Shown in pieces: positions 46,735-59,027 of a stretch of 64,000 nucleotides of DNA (within the stretch, counting starts at the first letter, position 1; every line of letters begins with the position of its first letter). The notes beneath the pieces were generated by a model. It ran no database searches. It was not told the DNA's origin and saw only the letters and a list, made by a program, of their open reading frames with translations. Location: the NCBI GenBank assembly GCA_947095585.1, contig OX352763.1, forward strand, positions 22,803,462 to 22,867,461, in the 5' to 3' direction. A program made the position numbers and the translations under genes. This stretch comes from Nephrocerus scutellatus. Lineage: Eukaryota > Arthropoda > Insecta > Diptera > Pipunculidae.

Positions 46735-48240
46735 AGGTTAGGTTGCGGTGGCAGCTAATGCTCACTTAGACTATTCGCGGTCCTTTGTGTTACCACAGGA
46801 TCTTCTACCTTTCCCCTTTTCAGAAGATTCAGAAGCTCTTAATGAATCGAAGTATATCTCGCAGTTTGCCGGATTCGAGATCTGATAGGTTATTTATTAA
46901 CTGCTTGCCTGTTTGTGCCTTCTGTGCATTAGTGCCGGACATGAGCAAAGAAGATGTTCTATGGTCTCCATGCAGCTTCTGCAGAAGTCATTATATTCGA
47001 CACCCGTCCTTCTCGCGTGTTTCTCTAGAATGCATTGTCCTCTAATTATCCCTACAACTGTTCTTAGTTCATGTCTTTGTAGGGAAATAAGCGCAGTTGA
47101 GCGCTTCAAGTCAAGCTTCGGCCAGACCTGTCTTGAAATATTACCCACCTTACAATTTTTATTGTTTCTGCCTCTTTCCGAAGCCCAATTTTGCGATAGG
47201 ACTCCCTACCTCTGCCCCTTCCGGTTGCAGCTTGAGAGTCGTACCACGTCTAGCTATCTCGTCCGCCCTGCAGTTCCTCTCAACATCTGTGTGGCCTTAT
47301 ATTGAACTGCTCACTCATCTCGTTAAGAGAGGAGTGACAGCTCAACGCCACCTTAGATTTAAGCGAGACCGCCTCCAACGATTTTATGGCCGCCTGACTG
47401 TAAATAATAATCTTCTTTGAAGATAGTACATTATGCTTCAGTCAACTCATAACCTCTTCAATCGCTATCACCTCAGCCTGGTATACGCTGCAGCGATCAG
47501 GTAGACGAACAGAGATGCTTACTTTCAGCTTGTCACAAAAGACTCCTGCTCCTACTTTACCGTCTAGCTTAGAGCCATCCGTGAAAAATTGTATTGTTTC
47601 ATTATCGGTTACGGATCCACTCTTCCAGTCTTCTCTGGAGGGTATTGTTGTTCGAAAACCTTTTTGAAAGCATAACACTGGTGTTATGTAATCAAGTTTC
47701 TTCACCTCTTGCTTTAGCGATTTAGTTATGGTGGATTGCCCCTTTTGAAGACTTTTCCACTGATTGAAGGCTAACAGTCGCGTAGCTGTAATTGCCGCTT
47801 TCTATTTGCTAAATATATCTAGTGGGATAAGGTGGAGCATAACCTCTAGAGCGCGAGCTGGTGTAGATCTTAGCGCCCCGCTTATAAGCATACAGGCCGC
47901 TCTTCGTACCTTCCCCAATATATTTTTATACGTGGTTTTTACCATAGCTGACCACCGTACGCTTACCCCGTACAGTATTCGTTTCACTACCGAAGTGTAG
48001 AACTAGTGTACCAGCTTTGATTTCAAACCCCATTTTTTACCTATGGTGTTCTTGCATGAGTATAAAGCAATATTCGCTTTTTATTTACTCGTTCTCTTAT
48101 ATTAGGTTTCCAGCCCAGTTTCCGGTCCAAGTTTGTCCCAAGAAATCTTGCTTTATCAGAAAAAACTTAGGGGGTACCATTTAGTGTTGGCGGATCAAAT
48201 GTTGTAATTTTATATTTAAGACACATACTTAACATGAATA
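46735..48240 (-). pseudogene. RNase H LINE (family C2), copy 1
   Basis: Reading leftward: the post-motif-C RT segment LSDKARFLGxNLDRKLGWKP (about 48155-48100), then RILYGVSVRWSAMVKTTYK, RAACMLISGALRSTPARALE and HLIPLDIFSK (47987-47805). RNase H follows: IQFFTDGSKLDGKVGAGVF (first Asp; about 47600-47545) and SVYQAEVIAIEEVMS (catalytic Glu), but the second half of the domain is eroded. The C-terminus (47148-46897) has RSTALISLQRHELRTVVGII, RGQCILEKHARR and the CCHC knuckle CRSCMETIEHLLCSCPA. The 3' end is GCCACCGCAACCTAACCTAA, shared with 50695-51240. It is 5' truncated, with scattered stops. Confidence 0.85.
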
Positions 48241-50694
48241 AAGAGGAAAATGTTTTGTGGGGTGATTAAGGGATAGTGTGATAGACCAAGTTGTAGAGCC
48301 AGAGAAAAAAATTTTTTACTACTGTCACCATATTGCAGTCGATTAGATAAGTTTTAAAACTTTCAATTAGTAGGTAATCTGGGCGTTTTCCTTATCAATG
48401 CTGATGATCTTGCAATACAACAGATTATTTGTAATTATATCGTTCTTTTTTGTACAAGAATGTCAAAAGATTTTGCAGTCGTTAGATTGAAAAGGAATAT
48501 ACTAAGCGATCTTTGAAGGGAATGTTTTTTTTTTTTTTGAAAACTAATATATAAATTAATGTTTAATAAAAATTCCTTAACAAGATATTTGGGTAGTCCT
48601 AAAGATTACAAATTGACGTCATGCAAAAATAACTAATTTATGTGTAAAAAAAACCCAATAAGCAATTCTAAAATCGAGTTATTCAAATGCAAAGTGACTT
48701 TTAATTTTCTTCAATTGAAGAGCTAATAAGTTTTGTAATTAAATTTGCATATTATTATAAATGTGCATTACTGCAAAACTGCGACACAAGATCTAATAGC
48801 TATTCGGAAGATATTCATAACTAAATAAGCAAATATTATGTTAAGATAATCTTCTGGAAATTACAAAAAAAAAACTATTAAGTATGTACTTGTATAGCCG
48901 TGATTGTGGATAAAATAAAAAACTTAGCTTAAACTTAGCTTAAACTTAGCTTGTTACAACTTACATTTAATTAAATTGAATACGAGTATTGTCTTTTTGC
49001 GTTATGTGTTGCTGGGTTTACATTCGAAATACAAGACAAAGGAATTCCATTAATCTGCAGACGAGCAGACTGCTCAGACAGACATTATTGGTTATTATAA
49101 TTCTGTGTGAAAAAGGTGTAATAATAAAATCATGGAATTTCGTTAGTAAATTGACATTAAAAAGCCATTAAGTAACAAGGATTAAATCTTAAATCACATT
49201 ACAATTCAACACAAAATTTCAATGAACAGAGATGAAACTTTTTTTTTTGTTGTTTTTTGTTTTTTTTTGCAACACACAATACTTCAAGGAAGAAGAAAAA
49301 AATACCTCTTTCCAGACAAACCGGTTAGTATTTAACTCGTAGATAGGTGATTAGTTGCTTGGCAGCTGTAGTTGTTGCATTTTTAGTGCTTGGTGGCAGT
49401 ACAAAAATTGTTATGATGTGAAGTTGAGAGCACAGATCGACAACTATCACAACATGCGAATATCAAGTGTATACAATTATTATAGCATATATAGTGTTAA
49501 GAGTTTTTGAGAATTTTTGCTTCGTTTATTATGAGAGGTGACATCATTTTGAAAGAAAGATACACTAAAATAAATCTATAAGATTGTGACGGAATAACAA
49601 AATTCAAAAAATATTTGAAAAGCCTCAATTAATACAAAATTTATCCTAGTGGAATGCAGGTCATCAATACTCTCCTCCAATGAAGATTTTCATTTTCTGT
49701 TCTGTGTATCTGTACTAATCAGTAGTTATCTTGCTAGTTTTCTTCTTATTTTCTTTTATAATTACTACAAACGTGACTGGGCTTAAGCTGGGAACAGGAA
49801 GTTTGGCAAGTCCTCTTTTCGTAGTTCGCACTTGTGCGTCTTATTGAAAGGTACATTGCGATATGTTCCTCATTACTTTATCTCGACAACTGCATGCTGC
49901 TGAATGCATTAGTTGAGTTCATATGAGGGTATGGAGTTTCACCCTGATATACTCTAGGTATTACAATTTAGTCTTTCTTAGGAGAAGCCGAAAATGAGTA
50001 TTTTTTCCTTCCATAATTCCTACTTCTCCTGTTCGTTTACAAACTACTTCTTTCAAGGAATGCAGTTTGGAGCGTTAGAAACTCTGTATGAAAGACACTA
50101 GTGACGCCAGGCAGCTGAACTTAACTTTCTTCACCCTGCATAACTAAAACTTTTTTATGGTTCATGGATACTAACACCATTCTCCTTATCCATCGTTTCT
50201 CAAACAGTAAGGGAAAAGGAAAATCGCCGAGCTGTTATCTAGAACCCGGAAGGATATCTGAAAACCTCGCAAGTACAGCGGGTTCCAACACCATGCCATG
50301 CCATTTGAAAACAGAGTTTTAATTCGTTGGTTATTTAACTAACCGGTAAATTTAACTTTGACTGTAAACCCGGGTATAAGAGGGGTTCGATTGATTCTAC
50401 GCTCATAGCTCATATAATAGTATCCGAAAGATGGTGTTTAATATAACACTTTATGGCACGCCGAGAGAGAGTGACACTCTAATTGTCGTAATCGTGTCCT
50501 TTCAAGTGACGCGACTATGGCCGTACATAGTATATAGTAGACTAGGTCCTTCGTCGTCTCATATGAATGATTGAACTGACATTCGATAAAATGACTATAG
50601 GAGTAAGAAACCACTACGAAAATAGCAAACATGAAATGACGTGGCTATGACAATTGGGGTTAAGTAATGGTAATGGTATGTAATGGTATATATT
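48241..50694. other. AT-rich spacer, nothing coding
   Basis: The AAACTTAGCTT unit is repeated about three times at 48918-48950. No repeat ends or domains. Around 50550, GGTCCTTCGTCGTCTCAT also occurs within the copia LTR at 53050-53075, possibly a scrap of the same LTR. Confidence 0.45.
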
Positions 50695-51240
50695 ATAATA
50701 GGCGGTCTCGCTCGGAAATGGCAGAGGTAGGGAGTCCTATCGCAAAATTGGGCTTCGGACAGAGGCAGAAACAATAAAAAATGTAAGGTGGGAAAACACC
50801 GACACTTGTTATATTTCAAGACAGGTCTGGCCGAAGCTGGACTTGAAGCGTTCAACTGAGCTTATTTCCCTACAAAGACGTGAACTAAGAACGTTTGTAG
50901 GGATAATGACAGGACACTGCCTTCTAGGGAAACACGCGAGAAGGATGGGTGTAGAATATAATGACTTCTGCAGAAGGTGCATGGACGAGGAGGAGGAGGA
51001 GACCATAGACCATCTTCTCTGCTCATGTCCGGCATTTATGCACAGAAGGCACAAACACTTTAGGTAAGCGATTAGCGAATAACCTATCAGATCTCAAAAA
51101 CGGCAAAGTGCGAGATATACTTCGATTCATTAAGAGCTCTGAATGGATCTTCTGAAAAGGGGGAAGGTATAAGATCCTGTGGTAACACAAAGGACCGCGA
51201 ATGGTCTAAGTGAGCATTAGCTGCCACCGCAACCTAACTT
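50695..51240 (+). pseudogene. RNase H LINE (family C2), copy 2: C-terminal end
   Basis: Plus-strand sister of 46735-48240, limited to the last part. It reads LKRSTELISLQRRELRTFVG, MTGHCLLGKHARRMG, then a zinc knuckle with a Glu run, CRRCMDEEEEETIDHLLCSC (about 50970-51030), where copy 1 has CRSCMETIEHLLCSC. The 3' UTR ends at the same GCCACCGCAACCTAAC (51238). Confidence 0.8.
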
Positions 51241-53038
51241 CCGGGTGACGTCGACTCCCTATTAATTTAATCTTTTAAATAACTCGTAACAAGAAGTTTT
51301 GTGAACATCCCTCTATGTTCTTAAGTATGACAGCGGGTAACATATTCAACTGTGTTATGTACGAGTATGTTGAAGAGAAATCAAGTAAAAGTCAAGAAAT
51401 GTCCACAATTTTAACAGCACTCGATGAAATCCAATTAAAATCAATAAATATACAACTAATCTAATATACGGGCAGGTCTAGCATAAATGTGTGGGCAGGC
51501 AGGGGCTTCCGTCTCGACAGTTTTTCTCAACAAAGAAAACTAAACATTAAAATCCTTAGTACGAGAGTTGTATGACATTGTTTTGCGATTTTGTACTCGG
51601 GGCAAACCGGAAAGAAAGTACACAACAACGAGTATTTCTAACTGCATTAAATGTGAGAGCATACGTGTGTATGTGTGCATGCATTCATAGATACATATAT
51701 GCATTGCACTATTAAACCAGCAACATGGTGAGCGAGCAGTGAAAGTTGTGTTACTGTAGGTACTATGCGGGCAATAAGGCAAAAGCGGATTATATTTTAT
51801 GTACTCGTCTTGTTTGTTGTCGGTGGCTCTAAACTGAAGCAATATTTGTTTTCTTGATGATTTCCAAAAGGGAACAAAGGTCAGAATGCCTTTTTTGCAT
51901 TTTTTTACAGCAATACAAGTCATGTAACTTGTAAATAATTAATAAATTCTGTACACGGCACGATTGCATGCTATTCGATGCATTGCATGAACGTGAAGAT
52001 TTTATTGTTTTCTTATTTAAGTATATTCAATTATTTATATACGAGTACGAGTATATAATATTTAAATGCTTTTTTCAATTAATCAAAAGAAATTAACTTT
52101 ATTATACAATTATAAATTAATTTCATCACAAAAAAAACCCCAACACACAGCTAATGAATAAATTCACGATTTTACTATCTTTCCGTCTGGCGTTTGCATC
52201 TCTTTAATTGCATTCAGTATCTAAATAACGCTAAGGTACCGCGTGCACTTGTGTCGTTTGCAAGGCTATTAAATATATGTATGTATGAGGGTACAGATTT
52301 ACAGCTTGGAAATAAGCACATATGATATTCCGGTGAATATGAATTTTCCCCAACGAAGAACGCAACAGAATTTGCCTAGGAAATTTTTGCTAGAATGAGT
52401 TGTTAGTTTGTGCTTAGTTAGAAAAATAAATCAAAATTATTTTTTAAGGCTTCACGTTCTTGGCGTCGATGAGCTTGTGATTTATTGCATAGTTAATATT
52501 TTTGTTTCTACTCAAGTGCAAACAGTAAAATAAATTTTAAATTATTTTGCAATTCTGTAGAAATTCAGTGATTTAGAAAAAACTATTGCAGTGGGGTAAA
52601 TTATTGGCAAAACTTGAAAAAGTCGTTTTTTCACACAATGTGTCAATTTGCAAAAATAAACATCACGAGAGGTAACAAGTAACAAACAGTACACTTAAAA
52701 AAATAGATTTTTCCAGCATTACCAAAAAGATCAATTTGGTTACGCATTATTTAGGGCAACACAAAATTTGGTTTTTTCCACATAATGGTTCAAATATCCA
52801 TTCTCTCCATTCACTCTTTGTCTTTGTCTTTCTCTCTTACCCAATACATTTCTCATCCATCAAATAATCAATCAAATTTTGGGCAAAAAGCTAAATCCCA
52901 TAAACGTCAAAAATCTCAATTACAAGTAAAAAGAAAACCGATAAAGTTTAAACTTTAGGCTTAAATGGGTTTTGTGTTGTGTTATATTTTTGACAAGCAA
53001 AAAGTGTCTGTCAGTAACTGTTGAAAATACGTGTCCCA
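51241..53038. other. AT-rich spacer, nothing recognised
   Basis: The 127-codon minus frame at 51923-51540 shows no domain and no splice context. Repeated ACGAGTA motifs at 52042-52055 are common throughout the window. Confidence 0.45.
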
Positions 53039-53250
53039 TGTAAAGATCCCACCGTGTCCTTCGTCGTCTCATTATATGGGTAACACTGAATGCTCAGAGA
53101 ATTTCTCCGTTTTTTATTTAGACTAATCTTTCTAGTGGGCAGTTTCTAGACGACAGTACCTGTCAGATGCAATATTTAGTTTAGGCTTGTTCAGCTTGCT
53201 GTCATGGACTGTGGTAGAGTGACACGGAACGATAAACTAGAACTCCAATA
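53039..53250 (-). mobile_element. Probable copia-type 3' LTR
   Basis: It lies directly 3' (minus strand) of the copia RNase H end and a purine tract CGAAGGGGAG (53260-53251). On the minus strand it begins TATTGGAGTTCTAG (expected TGTTGGA) and ends GGATCTTTACA at 53039, with an AATAAA-like signal at about 53120. No 5' LTR was found, so the boundaries rest on the purine tract and the TG/CA ends. Confidence 0.55.
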
Positions 53251-54283
53251 CTCCCCTTCGTTACGTGACTATAGACTTCACACCAAGGATCTCAAGACAC
53301 TTCCAGTGCTTAGGTCCAGCTAAACGTTGTGTTAAAATGTCTGCTCCCATGTCCTCAGTCCTCCAGTAATAAAGATGGATGTTACTGTTAGGTATTGCTT
53401 TCCGCACAAAGTGATGCCTGAAATCCTCTGTTTACGCGACACCCAAGTAATAGCTCCACAGGCGAGGATGAAAGCATACCCAGTATACAAACTTCTGTCA
53501 TTCGGGCAATTGCCCCAATCTGCATTCAACATACCTGTCAATCCGGTTTCCGATGGTGCATACATCAAACCTATGTTTATCGTACCCTGGAGATAGCGTA
53601 ACATTTGCTTGGCGGCAACCCAAAGTGATGCCTGACATCCTCTGTTTACGCGACGCCCAAGTAATAGCTCTACAGGCGAGGATGAAAGCATACCCAGTAT
53701 ACGAACTTCTGTCATTCGGGCAATTGCCCCAATCTGCATTCACCATACCTGTCAATCCGGTTTCCGATGGTGCATACATCAAACCTATGTTTTTGGTAAA
53801 CTGGAGATAGCGCAACATTCGCTTGGCGGCAACCCAATGTTCCTCCTTGTGGATATCGTAAAAATTTCTTAGCCAACTTACAGCGTAAGAGATATCGGGG
53901 CGAGTACCCATTGCCAGATACATAAGCGATCCTACAAGTTCACGATATGGCACCTTCTTCTGATCATCGTCGTTTGCCTCCAAGTTGCACTTGTTTGGTA
54001 CGCCGACACACATCGGAGTTGAAACTGGTTTACTATCTGCCATCCAGAATCGCTGCAGCACATCACCTATGTAACCTCGTTGTTGTATAAAGTATCCATC
54101 AGCTCTTTTAATGAAATCTAGACCTAGGCAACATTGAACCTCACCACGATCTTAAGAGCAAATGTTTTTAATAAACTCTCGTTAAGTTGTTTAACATCAC
54201 TGGCGTTACGAGAGATGACTAGGATATCATCCACGTATACAAGCACTATAAGCATGTCTTCCCATACTTGCACTATTAATTCA
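53251..54283 (-). pseudogene. copia-type LTR retrotransposon: RT end and RNase H
   Basis: Minus strand. The RT motif LVYVDDILVISRNASDVKQL (about 54240-54180) carries the copia-type YVDD. Then come GYIGDVLQRFWMADSKPVST, KVPYRELVGSLMYLAMGTRP, DISYAVSWLRNF and RNase H with GLTGMVNADWGNCPNDRSSY (Asp) and TGYAFILACRAITWASRKQ (53970-53660). An in-place duplication follows. The C-terminal end reads EDMGADILTQRLAGPKHWKC (about 53345-53295) and LEILGVKSIVT, then the purine tract and LTR. Frameshifts lie at about 54130, 53600 and 53350. Gag, protease and integrase are absent; the copy ends where LINE family A begins (54283). Confidence 0.85.
53408..53836. repeat. 214-bp tandem duplication in copia RNase H
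   Basis: Unit 1 is 53408-53621 and unit 2 is 53622-53836. Both begin AAAGTGATGCCTGA and end GCGGCAACCCA, with only a few substitutions. The duplication adds a second partial RNase H reading and is recent relative to the other decay. Confidence 0.9.
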
Positions 54284-55745
54284 TGAGTACTGCGATCCCA
54301 TCAGATCCCGGGGTCTTATTATTTTTGACCCGATTTATCTGTCTGCAAAATTCGTCTATGCTTGATGGCGGCAGCATATATGATCTTCGGTCATTGGTGT
54401 AGTCTCAAATTCCTCAGTTAACTGGCCATTTAGCAACTCATCAAAGTGCTCTTCCCATCGCTTTAAGATGTCTTTAAGATCGGCGATCAGATTATCACAT
54501 TTGTCCTTGCAGTATATGCAACGCTGTGTATATTGCGTCATACCGCGGACTCTTTGGTAGAACTTCCGCGCCTGGTGCGGTCCTTGCTCTCTGTACTGTT
54601 CTAGTTCACGGACGAGATTCTTCTCCCAGGTTGCTTTCTTTCTTTCTTCTGAGCTCTTTATATTCATCTACGCGTGCCCGTGGTCTATGAGATTGTTGCA
54701 TTGCTCGGTACGCAACTTTCTTACGATCAGTCGCTAGATTACATTCGTCATCGAGCCAGTCGTTCCAATATCTACGACTACTGCCTAAGATTGAGTCAGC
54801 AGTACTGATGCCAGTATTTTTAAGGCGTGTCCATTTCTCTTCTACGCCTGACATCTCAGCCGCAGGACTTACTCTCCCTGCATTAAGGGCGAATCCTATC
54901 GCTTGACCGTAGTTATTTCTGATCCCTTCGTTATGAAGGGCAGCCGTGTTGACTCGAATCTGATTCACAGATGCAGTCTTTCGTGATGATGCAATCCGTG
55001 TTCGGAGCACCTTACCAACAAGATAGTGGTCCGAGTCGACGTTGGCACCTCGGTACGTTCATCAGGTTCGGTTTGTGGTGGCGGTCTATCAACACGTGGT
55101 CTATCTGGTTGCGAGTGGCTCCATCAGGAGATACCCAGGCGGCTTTGCGGATATTTTTACGCGCAAACCTTGTACTCGCAACGACCAAGTTATTGCTTGC
55201 TGCCATCTCTATGACTCGCTATCCATTATCATTAGTGTTCTCGTATAAGCTATGGGGGCCAATGTACTCCCTGAATACTGGCTCTCTACCTATTTTATCC
55301 CCCAGAATGATATTTACATCATACTGAGGACAGGCATCGAGTTCCCGTTTGACTGACTCAAATAATTCTTCTTTTTCATCATCTGGGGAATCCTCTGTAG
55401 GGGCGTGAACGTTTATGAGGCTTATATTTTTAAATCTGACACGCACGCGAAGGGTTCATAGCCGTTCATTTACTGCTTTAAAGCCGATAACGGTGGTTTT
55501 TATTCTTTTGCTGACTAGAAACCCCATCCCGAGCACATGATGTCTTGCATGACAGCTGTATGTCATATTCTGATTTTTGTAAGACACCATTCACCGTCCA
55601 TCGCATCTCCTAAATTACTGTTATGTCAGCATTTTATTTGGACAGGGTATCGGCTAGCTGCTGTGCAGGTCGAGCTCTATACAGTGAGCGTACGTTCCAT
55701 GAGAAAATTCTTAAATCGTTTAGCCGTTTTCGTTGCTTAGGGTTT
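54284..55745 (-). pseudogene. RTE-like LINE (family A), copy 4, best linker
   Basis: Reading leftward: the leader and FSRFRCLG (55740), the NGVLQKSEYDIQLSCKTSC-like start of the endonuclease (55600-55540), ISLINVHAPTEDSPDDEKEE (55425-55366), YDVNIILGDKIGREPVFREY (55325-55265; the usual DMNAKIG has lost MNA), MAASNNLVVASTRFARKNIR and GATRNQIDHVLIDR (55206-55060). The linker 55010-54606 is open for 134 codons (INQIRVNTAALHNEGIRNNY-like; KWTRLKNTGISTADSILGSS). It ends with LKDILKRWEEHFDELLNGQL and NKTPGSDGI (54310), the entry to the polymerase. All polymerase motifs are missing. Confidence 0.85.
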
Positions 55746-57165
55746 AGCCATCCTTATCGCCCTGGCACAAGTCCGTCAGGGAGTTCTCCCTTGCTAATAA
55801 GTTTTAAAAAAAATTAGCAAAAAAAGACCCATTTCTATTATGGAAATACATATTTACTCGTACTTACTATTTGGAAGATACATATACGAACTATGTGACT
55901 GCGGTAGAGTATAACGAAATAGCTTGCACAACGCGGTCGAACAATAGCTTTATTAGCTTAACACATTTGACACAAAATCAATGGACGTTGGTCGTCTTTT
56001 ATTACCAAGTACCAAGTAGAGCAGAAAAATATTATTCACCTGTAAATGCGAGATGTGAACAGGCGAACTAGTTTCGCCTCGGACGAGTACAAAATTTCTT
56101 AGCCAATACAGCTGTCCGACTAGAACAATAAACAATTAAAAGTTCTTCGATAACTGTAAACACAAACGCATTGGTGACTCAGTTTCAAACTTAGCACACG
56201 AACATCCGAATTCGAATTGATCAAATTACATCAAAACGAAATATGACATTATTTTTGTTTTAAATAAAAGTTGCACTCTTCGACTTACTCAACAACTTAC
56301 CAACATAACACAAAGGCATCCCCCCACTATTTCCTATTAAAAATATTTCTCCGTAATTCGATGCCATAAAGCTGTAGTTTTTAATAAAAGAAATGTACAC
56401 TTTAATGTACACTAAGGAAGATCACTCGCACGAGTTAAGATACAAATTAAAATTGTTTCTGCCTCTAAGTGATGAAACCACGCAAAATTTAATTAAAAAA
56501 GCTTTTTTTTTTGCACTGAAGAGATTTAATGCGCGAAACACGAGATTCATATCGATGCTCTCTCTACTCGTACCTTGCTTGCATGAAAAGATCTTTTTTA
56601 GTGCGAAAAGCTTGTCGAAAACTGGTTTAAATGTAGTCATGTGGTTTTTATTAAACCATGCTTTTTTCTCATATAGCACAGGGTGTGTTTTTTATTATTA
56701 TTATTGTTATAACACAGTTTTTTTTTCTGCTTGCTGAATGTTGTTTTTTTGATGCGATCAACAGAAAGAGCGCTTATATTATAAAGTGCGAAATGTTAGC
56801 CTTTAAAACGCACTGTGAATAGTAAATTCCGTGGGGAATATTCTTTCAAAAAAAACCAACAACGTCGAAAACAAATGAAATACGAAACAATGTGCTACTA
56901 CAAGATGGTTGCTAGTACGTATTTTACGAGTATGCTTTAAATACCCTGTATGTTTGTTTACACTCGCATGGCATTATAAATTTTGTTCCTCTTTTTCAGA
57001 TTTGGTAAACAATTTTTTGTACCTCCTTTAAGCTCCATTGTGTTTACTGTTTTACTAACTAAGTTAGCAATTTGTGTCCTTGATTTTAATGGAGTTGATT
57101 ATGGAGCTACGGGGTAGACGACAGCTTGCCGAGTTGTTTTACGAATCAACTAGCAATCTTTATAT
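55746..57165. other. AT-rich spacer, nothing recognised
   Basis: The facing open frames at 56393-56737 and 56679-56422 are complements of one another, without domains. No LTR partner for the copia copy was found here. Confidence 0.45.
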
Positions 57166-57168
57166 AAC

Positions 57169-57938
57169 TGGTCATCCATGTGTGGTTTCAAAAGTAAACG
57201 TAAATAAAAGACAAATAAAATTATATTTTTGATGAGATTTTCGTCATCATAAAGTTTGGACTTCGAAATTATATGTGAAATATTGCCGCCTAGAGATCTA
57301 TTGAAACAGGCGATCGTTATGAGGTAATTTTTGACCACTTTTTACACATTTCGATCGGTATCTCAGCCATAACTTGGCCAACGTTCACTCTTAAGTGCTC
57401 TAAGGTTTGAGGAATATCCACATTAACACGTTCTTTCACATAGCCCCACAAAAGTCAAATCGCATGATCTCTGCGGCCAATTGACGTCGCCGAATTACGT
57501 GAAATTACGCGTCCTGGAATCTTCTCGCGCAATAAACCTGTGACTTGCTGCACCATCTTGTTGGAACCGCATGAAACCCAAGTCAAAGTCTTCAATCGCA
57601 GACCAAAAAAGTCTGTTATCATATGACCACAGCGCTCCGTATTGATGGTAACAGTCACTGTCGAAAAAATACGGTCCGATTACGCCTCTAACCAATAATA
57701 CGCACTACACAGTGACTTTTTGTGGGTGTAACGGTCTCTCTTCCATTATTTGAGTATTTGTAGAGCCCCAAATGTGACAATTTTGCTTGTTTACGTACCC
57801 AACAAGTGGGAAATAGCTGGAGAAATTTTTATTTTTGAAAAATCGTCGTTCACAGCCTATTGCTCCAGCACCCATTGGACGTATCTTTTGCGTTGTGGAT
57901 GGTCAGCAGGCTTCAATTATTGTGTGAACTGAACTAAC
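57169..57938 (-). mobile_element. mariner-type element M3, 5' truncated
   Basis: Left end GGTCATCCATGTGTGG at 57170, the 3' terminal repeat of the M1/M2 family. Transposase, minus strand and with frameshifts: RKRYVQWVLEQ (about 57900-57865), VNDDFS, LHPQKVTVWCA-like, GVIGPYFFDSDCYHQYGALW (57686-57630), FWSAIEDFDLGFMRFQQDGA (second catalytic Asp; about 57620-57555), REDSRTRN and FGDVNW (57490). It retains the QQDGA block that M2 lacks, so the copies are complementary for reconstructing the family tree. The N-terminal third and 5' end are missing. Confidence 0.8.
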
Positions 57939-58199
57939 ATGTGTAAATGTGTAAATCAAAAAACACGAAGTATTAAAACCCCAAAACATGTCTCAGACAA
58001 TTTGAAATCAAAACAAGGTCTACAAAGTGGAATGTTCTCGGCATAACTCAAGAACTCAAGAATGTCCGATTTCAAAATTGTCTTTCCTTAAAATTATTTC
58101 TAGAACAAGAAAAATAAATAATTACGTCCTGGTATTTGTATGTACAAGGTATCTGCCATACAAATTGACCAAAAAAAAAAATTTCCTTCCCTAGGTAGG

Positions 58200-59005
58200 T
58201 AGGTAGATTGGCGGTCCTCGTTGAATTGGCAAGGTTCTCAAATAGTCAGGAGACCCAATGCAATGAAAAATGGTTGTCTGTATCTATATTCAACCTGTAG
58301 TATTAAGGTACGATATCAGATCTGTGATGCCGTACTCTGAAAGCTCCTTAAGTTCAGAAAAGAAGGGAACTCTTAGTTTGCCCAAAACGAAGAGCTGCAA
58401 GGGCTCGACACTTCCAAAGAAAATAAATGAGAGTTTCTTTTTCATTCACATCTAGACAGCTCCTACAAAAGGTATTGTGAGGGATTCCCAGTTTGGCTGC
58501 GTGGCTGCCCACCGGCCAGTAGTCCGTGGGAATTACAACCACTCTGGAAATATCTTTCCGAGATCTGGAGATCAGCTCGGTGGATGTGCTTTTATCATAG
58601 GAAGGCCACATCGCTTTCGACGTGGTGCAATTGGTCAAATTGCTCCACCTTAGCTGTTCTTTGGTGGTAAGGAAGGAGAGAATACGTTTTGTAACGGACT
58701 GTCTTAGAGCAGTTCGTGTCCAGTGTTACGTCTTTCTTCGCCAGCACGTCCACCCCCTCATTACCATCAATGTTGCTGTGCCCCAGCACCCAAGTCTATG
58801 AATTGGCTTATAGAAGCGACTTCGGCCTAGCACTGTCTGACGAGCTTAAACTTGTTGCTTGTCCCAATAATGGATTTAATAGCAGATTGGCTGTCTAGAC
58901 AAAAGCCAACTTTGCCCGCTATTGCAGTATTGATCGGTAAGATCTAAGATACTAGCAGAGTCAGGTAGCTTGTAGGACCTTAAAAGGTAAGTGTATGCCC
59001 TAACT
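58200..59005 (-). pseudogene. RNase H LINE (family C3): RNase H and knuckle
   Basis: Reading leftward: an eroded first half of RNase H (about 59000-58790), then WVLGHSNIDGNEGVDVLAKK (catalytic Asp within GVDVLA; about 58790-58730) and TVRYKTYSLLPYHQRTAKVE. After a frameshift, LTNCTTSKAMWPSYDKSTST, RSRKDISRVVVIPTDYWPVG and the zinc knuckle CRSCLDVNEKETLIYFLWKC (58470-58410; the usual His is Phe). A degenerate 3' UTR ends near a TAGGTAGGTAGG stretch at 58193-58206. Confidence 0.75.
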
Positions 59006-59027
59006 CCTTACAAGAAACTCTGATGTA

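Noticed and set aside
50540..50565. Solo copia LTR near 50.5 kb
   Set aside because: Only about 18-20 bp (CCTTCGTCGTCTCAT region) match the LTR at 53.05 kb; ends and the remaining sequence do not align by eye.
51540..51923. 127-codon minus-strand frame
   Set aside because: No domain, no homologue recognised, no splice signals; composition like the flanks.
56393..56737. 114-codon plus frame facing an 85-codon minus frame
   Set aside because: They are complements of the same bases, neither shows a motif, and the sequence is T-run rich.
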